A stretch of DNA of 64,000 nucleotides from Sedimenticola thiotaurini (GCF_001007875.1 NZ_CP011412.1:3844001-3908000), one strand, 5' to 3'; positions 48,410 to 57,873 are shown, counted from the first letter of the stretch. The notes: generated by a model not told the origin, from the letters alone. Numbers and translations are program-made.

Positions 48410-49824
48410 GCCTATCACCGGAAACCGTTTCACAGCTTCAGTCCTATGTACAGTCGGGCGATGCCGCGAGCTACTACAGCACGCGGGCCGCCAACGGTCA
48501 CGACTACGGGAACCTCGCCTATGAAGCGGCTACTGATAGCGGCTTCTGGGGTCAGTACGCCAACAACTTCATGGAGAATAAAGCGTCGGAACTGGGCATT
48601 CCGCTAGATCGTAACCAAATCATGCGGGAGTTGATGCAAAAAGACTTCGAATATCGAGAGGATAACCAGTGGGAACCGATCCAAGCGGATGACATTCGTA
48701 AATACCATCACGAAGTGTTCAACAATAACGGTCTTCCCAACGATGCCTGGACTGGTACCTTCCTAGATGAACGCGCCGGTCCGGCGGCGTGGTGCATAAC
48801 CTGCAATGATGTCGAGCGGCAAGGACAGTCATGGGAAGACGCTGTATCGAACTTCTTTGACAATGTGTTCAATGACTGGGAAGGGACATTCGATCAGGCT
48901 ATCGAATTCCTTTCGGATGCTCTTGGCGATGGCGTGTTCAGCGAGACAATGGCGGATATAAACGCCGATGCCACGGGCAGCATTGAATGGGGTGGGTTTG
49001 TCAAAGCCCTTTATCAAACACTTGCAACATCCGCACAAGGATGGCTCAATATTTCGACTTGGGTCAACGCATTTTTCCTCAACGCCCGCAACTGGGTCCA
49101 ACGCCGCGACCCCCTGACCCTCGACCTCGATGATGATGGCCTCGAAACCACCGGCATCGATCCCGACAACCCCATTCTCTTCGACCACGATGGCGACGGT
49201 ACCGCCAATGCTACCGGCTGGGTCAAGCCGGACGACGGCTATCTGGTCTTCGACCGCAACGAAAACGGCCTTATCGACAACGGCACGGAGCTTTTCGGCG
49301 ACTCCACACCGCTGCTGGACGAAAACGGCGAAGTGGTTGGTAATGCCGCCGACGGCTTCGCCGCTTTGGCCGCTGAGGACACAAACAACGACGGCAACGT
49401 CGATGCGGGTGACGCCAACTGGGACAAACTGCGCGTCTGGCAGGACTTGAACTCCGACGGCAAAACCGACGAGGACGAACTGAAGACACTGGAGGAACTC
49501 GGCATCGCCGGCTTCCACGTTGGCAAGGAGGAGAACACCCAGGTCCTTGCTAATGGCAACGCCGTGGCCGATCTCGGCTCCTACATCCGCACCGATGGTT
49601 CTGAAGGTACCCTGGGCGAAGTCACCGGCAACATGGCCGACATTGATCTCATCGACAACCCCTTCTACCGCGAATTCAGCGACACCATTCAGCTCACCGA
49701 GCAGGCCAAGACCCTGGCCGATATGCAGAGCTCGGGTAACGTGCGCAAGGTAGCGAGTATCTCCGCCCTGGAGAACAGGAAAATGTCTAGAGAAGAGAGT
49801 TCTTCAGGGAGGATGGCTGCATGA
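48406..49824 (+). CDS. Putative type I-secreted effector with EF-hand block (paralogue 3)
   Basis: 472 aa. Residues 1-225 are unrelated to paralogues 1 and 2: no long hydrophobic segment, aromatic-rich (YYSTRAANGHDYGNLAYEAA, FWGQYANNFMENKA) with a CITC pair. Similar openings occur in large hemolysin-type proteins, from memory. Residues 226-441 are the shared EF block. A 31-residue tail ends GRMAA. No signal peptide. A different N-terminal domain on the same carrier block is the hallmark of polymorphic toxins; the activity is unknown. Confidence 0.72.
   Translation: MSLSPETVSQLQSYVQSGDAASYYSTRAANGHDYGNLAYEAATDSGFWGQYANNFMENKASELGIPLDRNQIMRELMQKDFEYREDNQWEPIQADDIRKYHHEVFNNNGLPNDAWTGTFLDERAGPAAWCITCNDVERQGQSWEDAVSNFFDNVFNDWEGTFDQAIEFLSDALGDGVFSETMADINADATGSIEWGGFVKALYQTLATSAQGWLNISTWVNAFFLNARNWVQRRDPLTLDLDDDGLETTGIDPDNPILFDHDGDGTANATGWVKPDDGYLVFDRNENGLIDNGTELFGDSTPLLDENGEVVGNAADGFAALAAEDTNNDGNVDAGDANWDKLRVWQDLNSDGKTDEDELKTLEELGIAGFHVGKEENTQVLANGNAVADLGSYIRTDGSEGTLGEVTGNMADIDLIDNPFYREFSDTIQLTEQAKTLADMQSSGNVRKVASISALENRKMSREESSSGRMAA
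49081..49728 (+). repeat. Shared EF-hand block, copy 3 (648 bp)
   Basis: By eye it differs from copy 1 at about ten positions in 648 bp (for example GGTTCTGAA for GGTTCTAAA). It begins abruptly at AACGCCCGCAACTGG and ends at GCCGATATGCAG, the same limits as the other copies. Confidence 0.92.
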
Positions 49825-50421
49825 GAATTAAGAAAGAGGATGTCTTTCCAATTTTCTATTCGAAAATGGGGAGAACTCTTACAAAACAGGAGCGCAAGAA
49901 AGAGTGGGTGGCGGTGCTTGTTCTCGTTATTGGATTCATGGTTGTTGCTGTTGCTACATACACATTGCCTGATGATGTCTTAACTAGAAATCCAGTTATT
50001 GAAAACATGATAAATATCCTATCGCATTACGTACCTAGTATTGGTCGTTTTGGGAGAATGTCCGAATTCCCCGAAGTGGCGCAAACCATTTATGCTGCAG
50101 AGTTGATGTGCATCCCATTTTTGATTGTCTGGATGCTCAAGTCGTTTGGGTTTGAGGTCGCCAGTATGCCAGCGGCGAAGTGGAGAGTGTTAGTGGCAAT
50201 TCCTTTTTTTTGCGGCAGGGGTATTGGGTATCTTGGTCTACTTCCCCGGTTCCCCAGATGGGGCAGCGCCCTCATCGCGAATTAGTCGAGCTCTCTTGGA
50301 ATCCAGGTTGGGATTTGCTTTCTGGAGTGTGGTTATGACGGTTGCTCTTGCTGGATTTATATCGTTGTTGTATGCCTGGGTTAGGGCGTTACCTAAAATA
50401 TTTAACAAGCACGACAATTAA
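49821..50421 (+). pseudogene. Multi-helix membrane protein with frameshift in a T8 tract, candidate immunity protein 4
   Basis: The first frame (49821-50285, 154 aa) has helices near 29-48 and 92-112 and then loses sense after VAIPFF. A T8 tract at 50204-50211 is the likely cause: with seven T residues the frame continues as FFAAGVLGILVYFPGSPDG through two more helices to RALPKIFNKHDN and stops at 50421, about 200 aa in all. It starts inside the stop of effector gene 3 (ATGA). Phase variation, decay or a sequencing error are all possible. Confidence 0.72.
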
Positions 50422-50448
50422 TTAAATATCTGAAGGGAGGCAATTGTC

Positions 50449-50553
50449 ATGAGCCAGGAACAAATGTCGATTCAGGATTGTGCTAATGATTTCATGCAAT
50501 CGATCAATAGTAGCGCGACTTCATCTCTATCCACATTTCTTGACAGAATATAA
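50449..50553 (+). CDS. Very small ORF at the island's right side
   Basis: 34 aa (MSQEQMSIQDCANDFMQSIN...), preceded by a strong GAAGGGAGG site 8 nt before the ATG. Amphipathic and serine-rich at the end. It may be the 5' part of a gene frameshifted into the next ORF, since reading on from ATAAGTGAATCG in another frame joins 50568-50804 smoothly. Confidence 0.4.
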   Translation: MSQEQMSIQDCANDFMQSINSSATSSLSTFLDRI

Positions 50554-50567
50554 GTGAATCGGGTTCC

Positions 50568-50804
50568 GTGAGCTGGACAGAAGCTCAGCGGCTGGAAAGA
50601 CTGACAGTTTTTTATGAGCAGGAGTATCGGGACTTCTCACGTATAGCAAATGACGCCGCAGAACGAGCAGGCAGGATGGGGGATGTCGCGCGGGCCGAAA
50701 CATGGCAGCGGACGGCTGACATGCTTAACGACTGGGCGAGCGATCGCGCCATCATGGCTGATGAAGTATGGATTCGGCGTACGGCAATCCCTCCAAAAAA
50801 TTAG
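50568..50804 (+). CDS. Small helical hypothetical protein, possibly a gene 3' part
   Basis: 78 aa from a GTG at 50568 with no good ribosome-binding site; open in frame back to about 50544. Highly charged and helical (FYEQEYRDFSRIANDAAERAG, AETWQRTADMLNDWASDRA). Together with the 50449 ORF it would form a protein of about 118 aa. No family recognised. Confidence 0.4.
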   Translation: MSWTEAQRLERLTVFYEQEYRDFSRIANDAAERAGRMGDVARAETWQRTADMLNDWASDRAIMADEVWIRRTAIPPKN

Positions 50805-51137
50805 TGGTATTCAAACAGAGAAATTTTCAATATAGAGGTTGAAACCGATCCTTGTAGTATGTCGGTTATTTAGCCTCGCTGAGACCAACTATTGTTACAG
50901 GGGCAGGCATTCTGACGACTATGCTCAGCTGACTAAATGTCCTTGTGGTGTTGTTAATACATAGGGTATGGAGTTCTTTTTTTATATATGTTCTATGTGT
51001 AAAGCTACTCTAACGATCACAAGTGTGAGCATCGAATCTACCAGTAAAGAGGGAGCTTTTCCTGAATCTCAATTTAAAATACAGCAGACATACCTGCCTC
51101 ACTTGCGTGAGCAGGAGCCGGTGCGGATACTAGGGAC
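50805..51137. other. Right boundary region of the island
   Basis: About 330 bp with no gene. AT-rich up to ~51090, then the right direct repeat and the short leader of pncC. Confidence 0.6.
51093..51126. repeat. 34-bp direct repeat, right copy, in the pncC leader
   Basis: Matches 40060-40093 at 33 of 34 positions, in the same orientation, 11,033 bp away. It contains the hairpin CCTG-CTCAC/GTGAG-CAGG and lies 12 bp before the pncC ATG. Confidence 0.85.
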
Positions 51138-51620
51138 ATGAATGATGAATTGACACAACAGGCCCGGGAAGTGGCGGAGCAACTGCGGTCCCGGCAGCTG
51201 AAGTTGGCGGCGGCGGAGTCCTGCACCGGTGGTTGGATCGCCAAGGTGCTGACTGATATTGCCGGTAGTAGCGAGTGGTTCGAGCGTGGCTTTGTCACCT
51301 ACAGCAACCAGGCCAAGCAGGAGATGCTGGGGGTAGAGGCTGGGACCCTTAGGGCACATGGAGCGGTCAGCGAAGCGGTGGTGCGGGAGATGGTGTCCGG
51401 CGCCCTGGCTCACAGCCAGGCAGACCTGGCACTTTCCGTGAGTGGTATTGCTGGTCCCGGTGGCGGCAGCGTGGAGAAGCCGGTGGGTACCGTCTGGTTC
51501 GGCTGGCAAAGGCGTGGCGGCGAAGCGCTGGCCACCTGCTACTGTTTTGCTGGCGACCGGGAGGCGGTGCGTCGCCAGGCCGTGCTGACGGCGCTCCAGG
51601 GTGTTCTGGAACTGCTCTAG
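51138..51620 (+). CDS. pncC: Nicotinamide-nucleotide amidase (CinA C-terminal family)
   Basis: 160 aa single CinA_C domain: LAAAESCTGGWIAKVLTDIAGSS, FERGFVTYSNQAKQEMLGV and ALSVSGIAGPGGGSVEKPVGTVWFGW. It deamidates NMN to nicotinic acid mononucleotide in pyridine nucleotide recycling. It lies upstream of recA, as commonly in gammaproteobacteria, although a minus-strand gene intervenes. Confidence 0.95.
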   Translation: MNDELTQQAREVAEQLRSRQLKLAAAESCTGGWIAKVLTDIAGSSEWFERGFVTYSNQAKQEMLGVEAGTLRAHGAVSEAVVREMVSGALAHSQADLALSVSGIAGPGGGSVEKPVGTVWFGWQRRGGEALATCYCFAGDREAVRRQAVLTALQGVLELL

Positions 51621-51640
51621 GGATCAGGACGAAGCGGAGG

Positions 51641-52942
51641 TCAACTGTCCGTATGACCCGCCAGTCGTTTCAGTCTCCGTACGCTGAAGAACACCGCCGT
51701 CACCACTACCGGGATAGCGATGCCGGTGCCCAGTTCCACGTTTATGCCGATGCCGGCCGACTTGAGCCCCTTCAGGCCATAACCCACCAGCCCCAGCAAA
51801 TAGTAACTGAGCACCACGACGGAGAGACCCTCCACGGTCTCCTGCATGCGTAACTGCAGGTGGGCACGCCGGTCCATGGAGCGTAGCAGATCCTTGGTCT
51901 GCCCCTCCATGCTCACATCCACCCGGGTGCGCAGCAGGTTGGAGGCGCGGGCGACGCGGGTGGACAGGCCCTGGATGCGCTGTTCCACCGATTTGCAGGT
52001 CTGCATGGCGGGGGCCAGGCGACGCTGCATGAATTCGTGCAGCATCTGCACGCCGGCGATCCGCTCTTCCCGTAACTCAGCCAGGCGCTGCAGGATAATA
52101 TCGTAATAGGCAGTGGCAGCACTGAACCGGTAGCTGGTGGATGAGGCGATCTGCTCCACCTGGGCAGCCAGTCCGGTCAGCTGCTCCAGGGCGTGGCGTT
52201 CATCCTCCAGATTGTCGATGTCGACGATTTTTCCGGTCAGGCTGGTCAGCGCCTGATCGAACTGGCCCAGTTGCTGACCGTATTGCTGGGCCAGTGGGAA
52301 GGCGAGCAGGGCCAGCATCCGGTACTGCTCCAGCTCGCAGAGTCGTTGCACCAGACGGCCGGCCTGGCGGCTACGCAGGTGGTTGTCCTGGATCAGGAAA
52401 CGGCTGAAGCCGTCGGCGTGGATGTGGAAGTCGGTCCACACCTGGGCGGCACCACCGGTCACTATGGAGCCGGTCACCGTATTACTGGCGAACAGGGTGG
52501 CCAGCTCTTCGATCTCTTGTTTCGGGTAGTCCTTCGGGGCCACCGCCAGGTGTACGGCCGCCAGCAGTTTTCCCGGCAGTTGTTTCAGCCAGTCGGTGGG
52601 TACCCGGCTGATGGCGGTCTCCTGAAAGGGTTGTTCGAAGGGGGCGTGACAAAAGAAGGTGTAGCTGGAGAATTCGCTGTGACGCTCCCACTTGAGGCGG
52701 AATATGCCCATGTCGGCACTGTGGTGGCGGGCGGAGGGGGATGGCGGCGCGACACGGAAACGTTCGCACAGCGCGCTAACTGCCTCGTGCTCCTGCTCCA
52801 GCATGGACTCGTCCGACAGGATGGCCAGGTGACTGGCCTGCACCGGGGCGGTCAGCTGTTCATAGGGGCGGGCGTGAACCTCGCTGGCCAACTGGTTGCG
52901 TAATGGATAATCGGCGATGCCGGCGGTCTCTCCTGGTAACAT
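51641..52942 (-). CDS. DUF3422 family membrane protein
   Basis: 433 aa. Begins with the family signature YPLRNQLASEVHARPYEQL, long helical/coiled-coil middle, and two C-terminal transmembrane helices (about 365-385 and 400-420) before a basic tail. DUF3422 proteins are of unknown function. Convergent with pncC (20 nt apart) and divergent from recA. Confidence 0.9.
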   Translation of the reverse strand: MLPGETAGIADYPLRNQLASEVHARPYEQLTAPVQASHLAILSDESMLEQEHEAVSALCERFRVAPPSPSARHHSADMGIFRLKWERHSEFSSYTFFCHAPFEQPFQETAISRVPTDWLKQLPGKLLAAVHLAVAPKDYPKQEIEELATLFASNTVTGSIVTGGAAQVWTDFHIHADGFSRFLIQDNHLRSRQAGRLVQRLCELEQYRMLALLAFPLAQQYGQQLGQFDQALTSLTGKIVDIDNLEDERHALEQLTGLAAQVEQIASSTSYRFSAATAYYDIILQRLAELREERIAGVQMLHEFMQRRLAPAMQTCKSVEQRIQGLSTRVARASNLLRTRVDVSMEGQTKDLLRSMDRRAHLQLRMQETVEGLSVVVLSYYLLGLVGYGLKGLKSAGIGINVELGTGIAIPVVVTAVFFSVRRLKRLAGHTDS

Positions 52943-53105
52943 GCTCTCTGCCCTGCTGGGTGGATCGGGATTGAATGGTATGTCGCTGCCGATTGTACCC
53001 GGAATCCGGCCCTGGGTGGGGAGGCCCGGTTAGGTCAATTTTCGACCGCTGGGGTCAGTCGCTATCAAATATCCCGTCGCTTTTATGGGGATTAAATAAA
53101 AGTGA

Positions 53106-53128
53106 ACAGGCTCATGACTTGAGCCTGT
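53106..53128. other. Perfect 9-bp hairpin upstream of recA
   Basis: ACAGGCTCA (53106-53114) pairs with TGAGCCTGT (53120-53128) across TGACT. No T tract. It lies about 80 nt before the recA ATG. No CTGT-N8-ACAG LexA box was found in this leader. Confidence 0.6.
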
Positions 53129-53205
53129 GGCTGTGTAATAATAGAGAACATCAGTAGAACGTATCGGGTGACGGGATGTCGCCCTCAGTCAAACCGGGGG
53201 AAATA

Positions 53206-54240
53206 ATGGACGAAAATCGCAAGAAGGCTTTGGGTGCCGCGCTGAGTCAGATTGAAAAGCAGTTCGGTAAGGGCGCGGTCATGCGCATGGGCGATGGCAC
53301 TGCCATCAGGAATATCGAGGCGATCTCCACCGGCTCGATCAATCTGGATATCGCTCTCGGTATTGGTGGTGTGCCCAAGGGGCGGATTATCGAAATCTAT
53401 GGCCCTGAATCCTCGGGTAAAACCACCCTCACCCTGCATGTAGTGGCTGAGTCTCAGAAGCAGGGTGGTACTGCGGCCTTTGTCGACGCCGAGCATGCCC
53501 TGGATCCCCAGTATGCAGAGAAGCTGGGTGTCAATGTGGATGAACTGCTGGTATCCCAGCCGGATACCGGTGAACAGGCGCTGGAGATCACTGACATGCT
53601 GGTGCGCTCCGGTGCCGTGGACGTGGTGGTGGTGGACTCGGTAGCGGCCCTGACGCCCAAGGCGGAGATCGATGGAGACATGGGTGATACCCACGTCGGC
53701 CTGCAGGCACGCCTGATGTCCCAGGCACTGCGCAAACTGACTGCCAATATCAAGCGTTCCAACTGCGTGGTCATCTTTATTAACCAGATCCGCATGAAGA
53801 TTGGTGTGATGTTCGGTAATCCGGAGACCACCACCGGTGGTAACGCCCTGAAGTTCTACTCCTCGGTACGTCTGGATATTCGCCGTACCGGTGCGATCAA
53901 GAAGGGTGACGAAGTGATCGGTAACGAGACCAAGGTCAAGGTGGTGAAGAACAAGGTGGCTCCACCCTTCAAGCAGGTTAACTTCGAGATCCTTTATGGA
54001 GAGGGGATTTCACGTGAAGGTGAGCTGATCGACCTGGGTGTGCAGTATGGCCTGGTGGAGAAGTCCGGCGCCTGGTACAGCTATAACGGGGACCGCATCG
54101 GTCAGGGTAAGGATAATGTGCGCAACTTCCTGAAAGAGAATGCGGACATTGCCCAGCATCTGGAAGACCAGATTCGCCAGCAGGCCTTCCCCAAGGTTGA
54201 TGAAGCCCCGGATGAGTCGGAGGCCGGTGTCGAGGTTTGA
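53206..54240 (+). CDS. recA: Recombinase RecA
   Basis: 344 aa from ATG 53206 with GGGGGAAA upstream ([20 protein letters not shown]). Walker [11 protein letters not shown]1 [14 protein letters not shown], Walker [17 protein letters not shown]2 [17 protein letters not shown]-terminal acidic tail. Central to homologous recombination and to LexA/UmuD cleavage. recX begins one base after the stop. A canonical gammaproteobacterial LexA box is not obvious upstream. Confidence 0.98.
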   Translation: MDENRKKALGAALSQIEKQFGKGAVMRMGDGTAIRNIEAISTGSINLDIALGIGGVPKGRIIEIYGPESSGKTTLTLHVVAESQKQGGTAAFVDAEHALDPQYAEKLGVNVDELLVSQPDTGEQALEITDMLVRSGAVDVVVVDSVAALTPKAEIDGDMGDTHVGLQARLMSQALRKLTANIKRSNCVVIFINQIRMKIGVMFGNPETTTGGNALKFYSSVRLDIRRTGAIKKGDEVIGNETKVKVVKNKVAPPFKQVNFEILYGEGISREGELIDLGVQYGLVEKSGAWYSYNGDRIGQGKDNVRNFLKENADIAQHLEDQIRQQAFPKVDEAPDESEAGVEV

Positions 54241-54241
54241 G

Positions 54242-54691
54242 GTGTCAGAGCAGTTGGAGTTGGAGCAGGCGGCTGTCCGCCTGCTCGCCGCCAGAGAGCA
54301 CAGCCGGGCGGAACTGCGCAGGAAACTGCACGCCCGCTGTGAAACGCCGGCATTGCTGGAACAGGTGCTGGATGGGCTAGAACAGCGGGGTTATCTGAGC
54401 GACGCCCGTTATGTGGAACAGTATGTGAGCAGCCGGAAACGCAAGGGTTTCGGGCCGGTCAGGATCAGGCAGGAGTTGCAGGAACGGGGGGTGAGTGCCG
54501 ATCTTATCGAACCAGCCACAGACCCGGGAGAGCAGGAGTGGCGGGAGCTGATACGCCAATGCTGCCAGCGCAAGTTTGGCGACGCCCGGCCGTCAGACTA
54601 TCGGGAACGGGCAAAGCGCGCCCGCTTCCTGGAGTATCGGGGCTTCCCCAGTGAGATGATTCGTGACCTCCTTTGGGATGGGATTGACTGA
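54242..54691 (+). CDS. recX: Regulatory protein RecX
   Basis: 149 aa from GTG 54242, immediately after the recA stop; the frame is open 5' but that is recA. Helical repeats: RLLAAREHSRAELRRKLHARCE, GYLSDARYVEQYVSSRKRKGFGPVRIRQEL. It binds RecA filaments and limits their growth. Cotranscribed with recA. Confidence 0.94.
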   Translation: MSEQLELEQAAVRLLAAREHSRAELRRKLHARCETPALLEQVLDGLEQRGYLSDARYVEQYVSSRKRKGFGPVRIRQELQERGVSADLIEPATDPGEQEWRELIRQCCQRKFGDARPSDYRERAKRARFLEYRGFPSEMIRDLLWDGID

Positions 54692-55201
54692 CAGAGGGGC
54701 GGCGGAGCAGGGTGCGTCTGGTGTGTCCCGACTAGTGGGGAGATGACAGACAGCTCCTGCAGTGGCTGAAGTCCCTCGATCAGTTTGGATAGGGTTACCC
54801 GATCTGCTCCATTACCGTTCCTTCTATATAATATGTGATGCTTTCCCTGAGTTGAGCGCTGCTACTGATGGGTGGCTCGCCACCATTCAGCCATACCCAC
54901 TGCTGATGCTTCCCTCAAACGGACAATGGTTATGGGGATGTGCGGGCCTATGTTTCAGCGGTCAGCCATGGCCAAGCCTGATGGTAGTACTGTGGATGGC
55001 TCTCCCCTGGTGCCTGGAGCGGCGGATAGCCTGGGGCGGATCTTGCCGGCCTGTGCAGTAGGTGGTCGGCTCGGGAACCAGCTTCGTCCTGCGGTGGCCG
55101 TTATTTGTTCTCCCCGACCGATTTCCGTAGAATTGCGGATGACAATTCCAACGGTTCTGCCTAATATCCACCACTTCTTTTAATCACATAATCTAGCCTG
55201 T
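54692..55201. other. Intergenic region between recX and alaS
   Basis: About 510 bp. A 99-codon open frame at 54762-55061 has no ribosome-binding site or recognisable product. A TATAAT hexamer at 54827-54832 could belong to an alaS promoter, but no good -35 matches it. Confidence 0.5.
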
Positions 55202-57808
55202 ATGAAAACCAGCGCCGAATTACGCACCGCCTTCCTGAATTTCTTCATCGAAAAGGGGCATACCGAGGTTCCCAGCAGTTCGCTGGTCCCCCATGACGAC
55301 CCCACGCTGCTTTTCACCAATGCGGGCATGGTGCAGTTCAAGAACACCTTCCTGGGCCGGGAAAAGCGCGACTATACCCGCGCTACCACGTCCCAGCGCT
55401 GCGTGCGTGCTGGGGGTAAACATAACGACCTGGAGAATGTGGGTTACACCGCCCGTCATCACACTTTTTTCGAGATGCTGGGTAACTTCAGCTTTGGCGA
55501 CTATTTCAAGCGGGAAGCGATCCAGTACGCCTGGGAGTTCCTCACCGAAGTCCTGGGTCTGCCAGAGGAGAAGCTCTGGGTGACGGTCTACGAAGAGGAT
55601 CAGGAGGCAGAGGATATCTGGCTCAAGGAGATGAAGGTCGATCCGAGCCGTTTCTCCCGCTGCGGTGCCAAGGATAACTTCTGGTCCATGGGGGATACCG
55701 GACCCTGTGGACCCTGTTCGGAGATCTTTTATGACCACGGTCCCGAGGTCTGGGGTGGTCCGCCGGGATCACCGGAAGAGGATGGCGATCGCTATATCGA
55801 GATCTGGAACCTGGTGTTTATGCAGTTCAACCGGGATCAGTCCGGCGAACTGACGCCATTGCCCCGTCCCTCGGTGGACACCGGTATGGGTCTGGAGCGC
55901 CTGGCTGCGGTACTGCAGCATGTACACAGTAACTACGAAATCGATCTGTTCCAGCATCTGATCAAGGCCGCTGCGGAGGTGACCGGCTGCACCAACCTGG
56001 AAGAGAAATCCCTGCGGGTTATTGCTGATCATATCCGCTCCTGCGCTTTCCTGGTGGTGGATGGCGTGTTGCCGTCCAATGAGGGGCGGGGTTACGTGCT
56101 GCGCCGGATAATCCGGCGTGCTATCCGGCACGGTTATATGCTCGGCATGAAAGAGCCGTTTTTCCATAAACTGGTGGCTCCACTGAGCCAGGAGATGGGG
56201 GACGCCTATCCGGAACTGCCCAGGATGGCTGATCAGGTGACCCGTGTGTTGCGCCTGGAAGAGGAGCGGTTCGCCGAGACCCTCGAGCAGGGTATGAAAA
56301 TCCTGGAGGGGACCATCGACACCCTGGGTGATAAACAGATCCCGGGCGAGACCGTCTTTAAACTGTATGACACCTATGGCTTCCCTACCGACCTGACCGC
56401 CGATATTGCCCGTGAACGGGGTCTGAGTCTGGATATGCCGGGTTTTGAGCAGGCTATGGAGGCGCAGCGGGAACGGGCACGCGCTGCCAGCCAGTTCGGT
56501 CATGCGGAGCAAGTGGAGATCAACCTGGATGGTGCCACCGAGTTTACCGGTTACGACAAGCTGGAGAGCAAGGCAACGATCATTGCCATGTTCCAGGATG
56601 GTCAATCGGTAGAAAGCCTGGGTGATGATGAAGAGGGGCTGGTGGTGCTGGACCGTACCCCATTCTATGCCGAATCCGGCGGTCAGGTTGGTGATGCGGG
56701 GGTACTGGAGTGTGGTGCCAACCGGTTTATTGTCACCGACACCCAGAAACAGGGCGGCGATGTGTTTATCCACCAGGGGCGCTTCAAGGGCACATCTTTG
56801 CAGGTTGGCAGCGAAGTGTTGGCGCGGGTGGATGCTACCCGGCGGGCCGCTACCGCGCTGAACCACTCCGCCACCCATCTGTTGCATGCCGCACTCCAGC
56901 GGGTGCTGGGCGATCACGTCCAGCAGAAGGGCTCTCTGGTTAACGCCGAGCGCTTGCGCTTTGACTTCTCCCACTTTGAGCCGGTCACGATTGAACAGAT
57001 CCGTACCATTGAGCAAATGGTGAATGAGCAGATTCGGGAGAACCATATGGTTCAGACCCGCATCATGTCTCTGGAAGACGCCAAGGCGAGCGGAGCCATG
57101 GCTCTGTTCGGCGAAAAATATGGCGACAACGTGCGGGTATTACGCATGGGGGACTTCTCCACCGAGCTGTGTGGCGGTACCCATGTCAAGGCGGTGGGTG
57201 ATATCGGCCTGTTCAAGATCGTTTCGGAAACCGGGATCGCCTCCGGAGTGCGGCGTATCGAAGCGGTCACCGGCGCCGCCGCCCTCCAGTGGGTGGAGCA
57301 GGATGAAGACCGGTTGCAGCGTATCGCGGACCTGCTTAAATCGGGACGTGACGATGTGGCGGATAAAGTCACACAACTGGTGGAACGGAGTCGACGACTG
57401 GAAAAAGAGCTGGAACAGTTAAAAAGCAAACTGGCCAGCGCAGCCGGTACTGACCTGGCAAGTAGCGCAATTGATGTGGCCGGGGTCAAGGTGCTGGCTG
57501 CCAAACTGGATGGTGTCGATCCGAAGGCCCTGCGTGACACCATGGATCAACTGAAAAACAAGTTGGGCAGTGCGGTAATTCTGCTGGCCGCAGTCAGCGG
57601 TGAAAAAATCAGCCTGGTAGCGGGTGTTACCCAGGATCAGATTCCTACTCTGAAAGCCGGTGACCTGGTGAAGTTTGTAGCCCAGCAGGTTGGTGGTAAA
57701 GGTGGCGGACGGCCCGATATGGCACAGGCCGGCGGTAGTGATCCCGCTGCACTGCCGGGAGCCTTGGCATCCGTGGAAGGCTGGGTGCGGGACGCTCTGG
57801 GGCAATAA
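55202..57808 (+). CDS. alaS: Alanine-tRNA ligase
   Basis: 868 aa. Class II aminoacylation domain ([39 protein letters not shown]), editing domain with [11 protein letters not shown] and the zinc motif LCGGTHV, and a C-terminal coiled-coil plus C-Ala domain ([15 protein letters not shown]). Charges tRNA-Ala and clears Ser/Gly mischarging. Upstream of lysC and csrA, the usual order. Confidence 0.98.
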   Translation: MKTSAELRTAFLNFFIEKGHTEVPSSSLVPHDDPTLLFTNAGMVQFKNTFLGREKRDYTRATTSQRCVRAGGKHNDLENVGYTARHHTFFEMLGNFSFGDYFKREAIQYAWEFLTEVLGLPEEKLWVTVYEEDQEAEDIWLKEMKVDPSRFSRCGAKDNFWSMGDTGPCGPCSEIFYDHGPEVWGGPPGSPEEDGDRYIEIWNLVFMQFNRDQSGELTPLPRPSVDTGMGLERLAAVLQHVHSNYEIDLFQHLIKAAAEVTGCTNLEEKSLRVIADHIRSCAFLVVDGVLPSNEGRGYVLRRIIRRAIRHGYMLGMKEPFFHKLVAPLSQEMGDAYPELPRMADQVTRVLRLEEERFAETLEQGMKILEGTIDTLGDKQIPGETVFKLYDTYGFPTDLTADIARERGLSLDMPGFEQAMEAQRERARAASQFGHAEQVEINLDGATEFTGYDKLESKATIIAMFQDGQSVESLGDDEEGLVVLDRTPFYAESGGQVGDAGVLECGANRFIVTDTQKQGGDVFIHQGRFKGTSLQVGSEVLARVDATRRAATALNHSATHLLHAALQRVLGDHVQQKGSLVNAERLRFDFSHFEPVTIEQIRTIEQMVNEQIRENHMVQTRIMSLEDAKASGAMALFGEKYGDNVRVLRMGDFSTELCGGTHVKAVGDIGLFKIVSETGIASGVRRIEAVTGAAALQWVEQDEDRLQRIADLLKSGRDDVADKVTQLVERSRRLEKELEQLKSKLASAAGTDLASSAIDVAGVKVLAAKLDGVDPKALRDTMDQLKNKLGSAVILLAAVSGEKISLVAGVTQDQIPTLKAGDLVKFVAQQVGGKGGGRPDMAQAGGSDPAALPGALASVEGWVRDALGQ

Positions 57809-57873
57809 CAGTCGCTGCTTATGAAGTCGTGGAATTAACCCCGCATTTATTGTTAAATTAACGCCCTTTGGAT

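Larger units (their letters stand above)
40060..51126. other. Putative type I secretion/polymorphic toxin island
   Basis: Eleven kilobases bounded by the 34-bp direct repeats, inserted between mutS/cupin and pncC-recA. It holds one HlyB-type exporter, three genes with a shared calcium-binding block, their membrane-protein neighbours and several broken copies. Composition is mosaic: AT-rich variable parts around GC-rich, nearly identical shared blocks. No integrase or transposase is visible, so the mode of entry is unknown. Confidence 0.65.

Noticed and set aside
43206-49824. Calling the secreted proteins RTX toxins
   Set aside because: No GGxGxDxUx nonapeptide repeats are present; the calcium loops are EF-hand-like (DxDxDG). 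Only the exporter type links them to RTX systems.
54762-55061. 99-codon ORF between recX and alaS
   Set aside because: No ribosome-binding site, unusual composition (many Trp/Cys) and no recognisable features.
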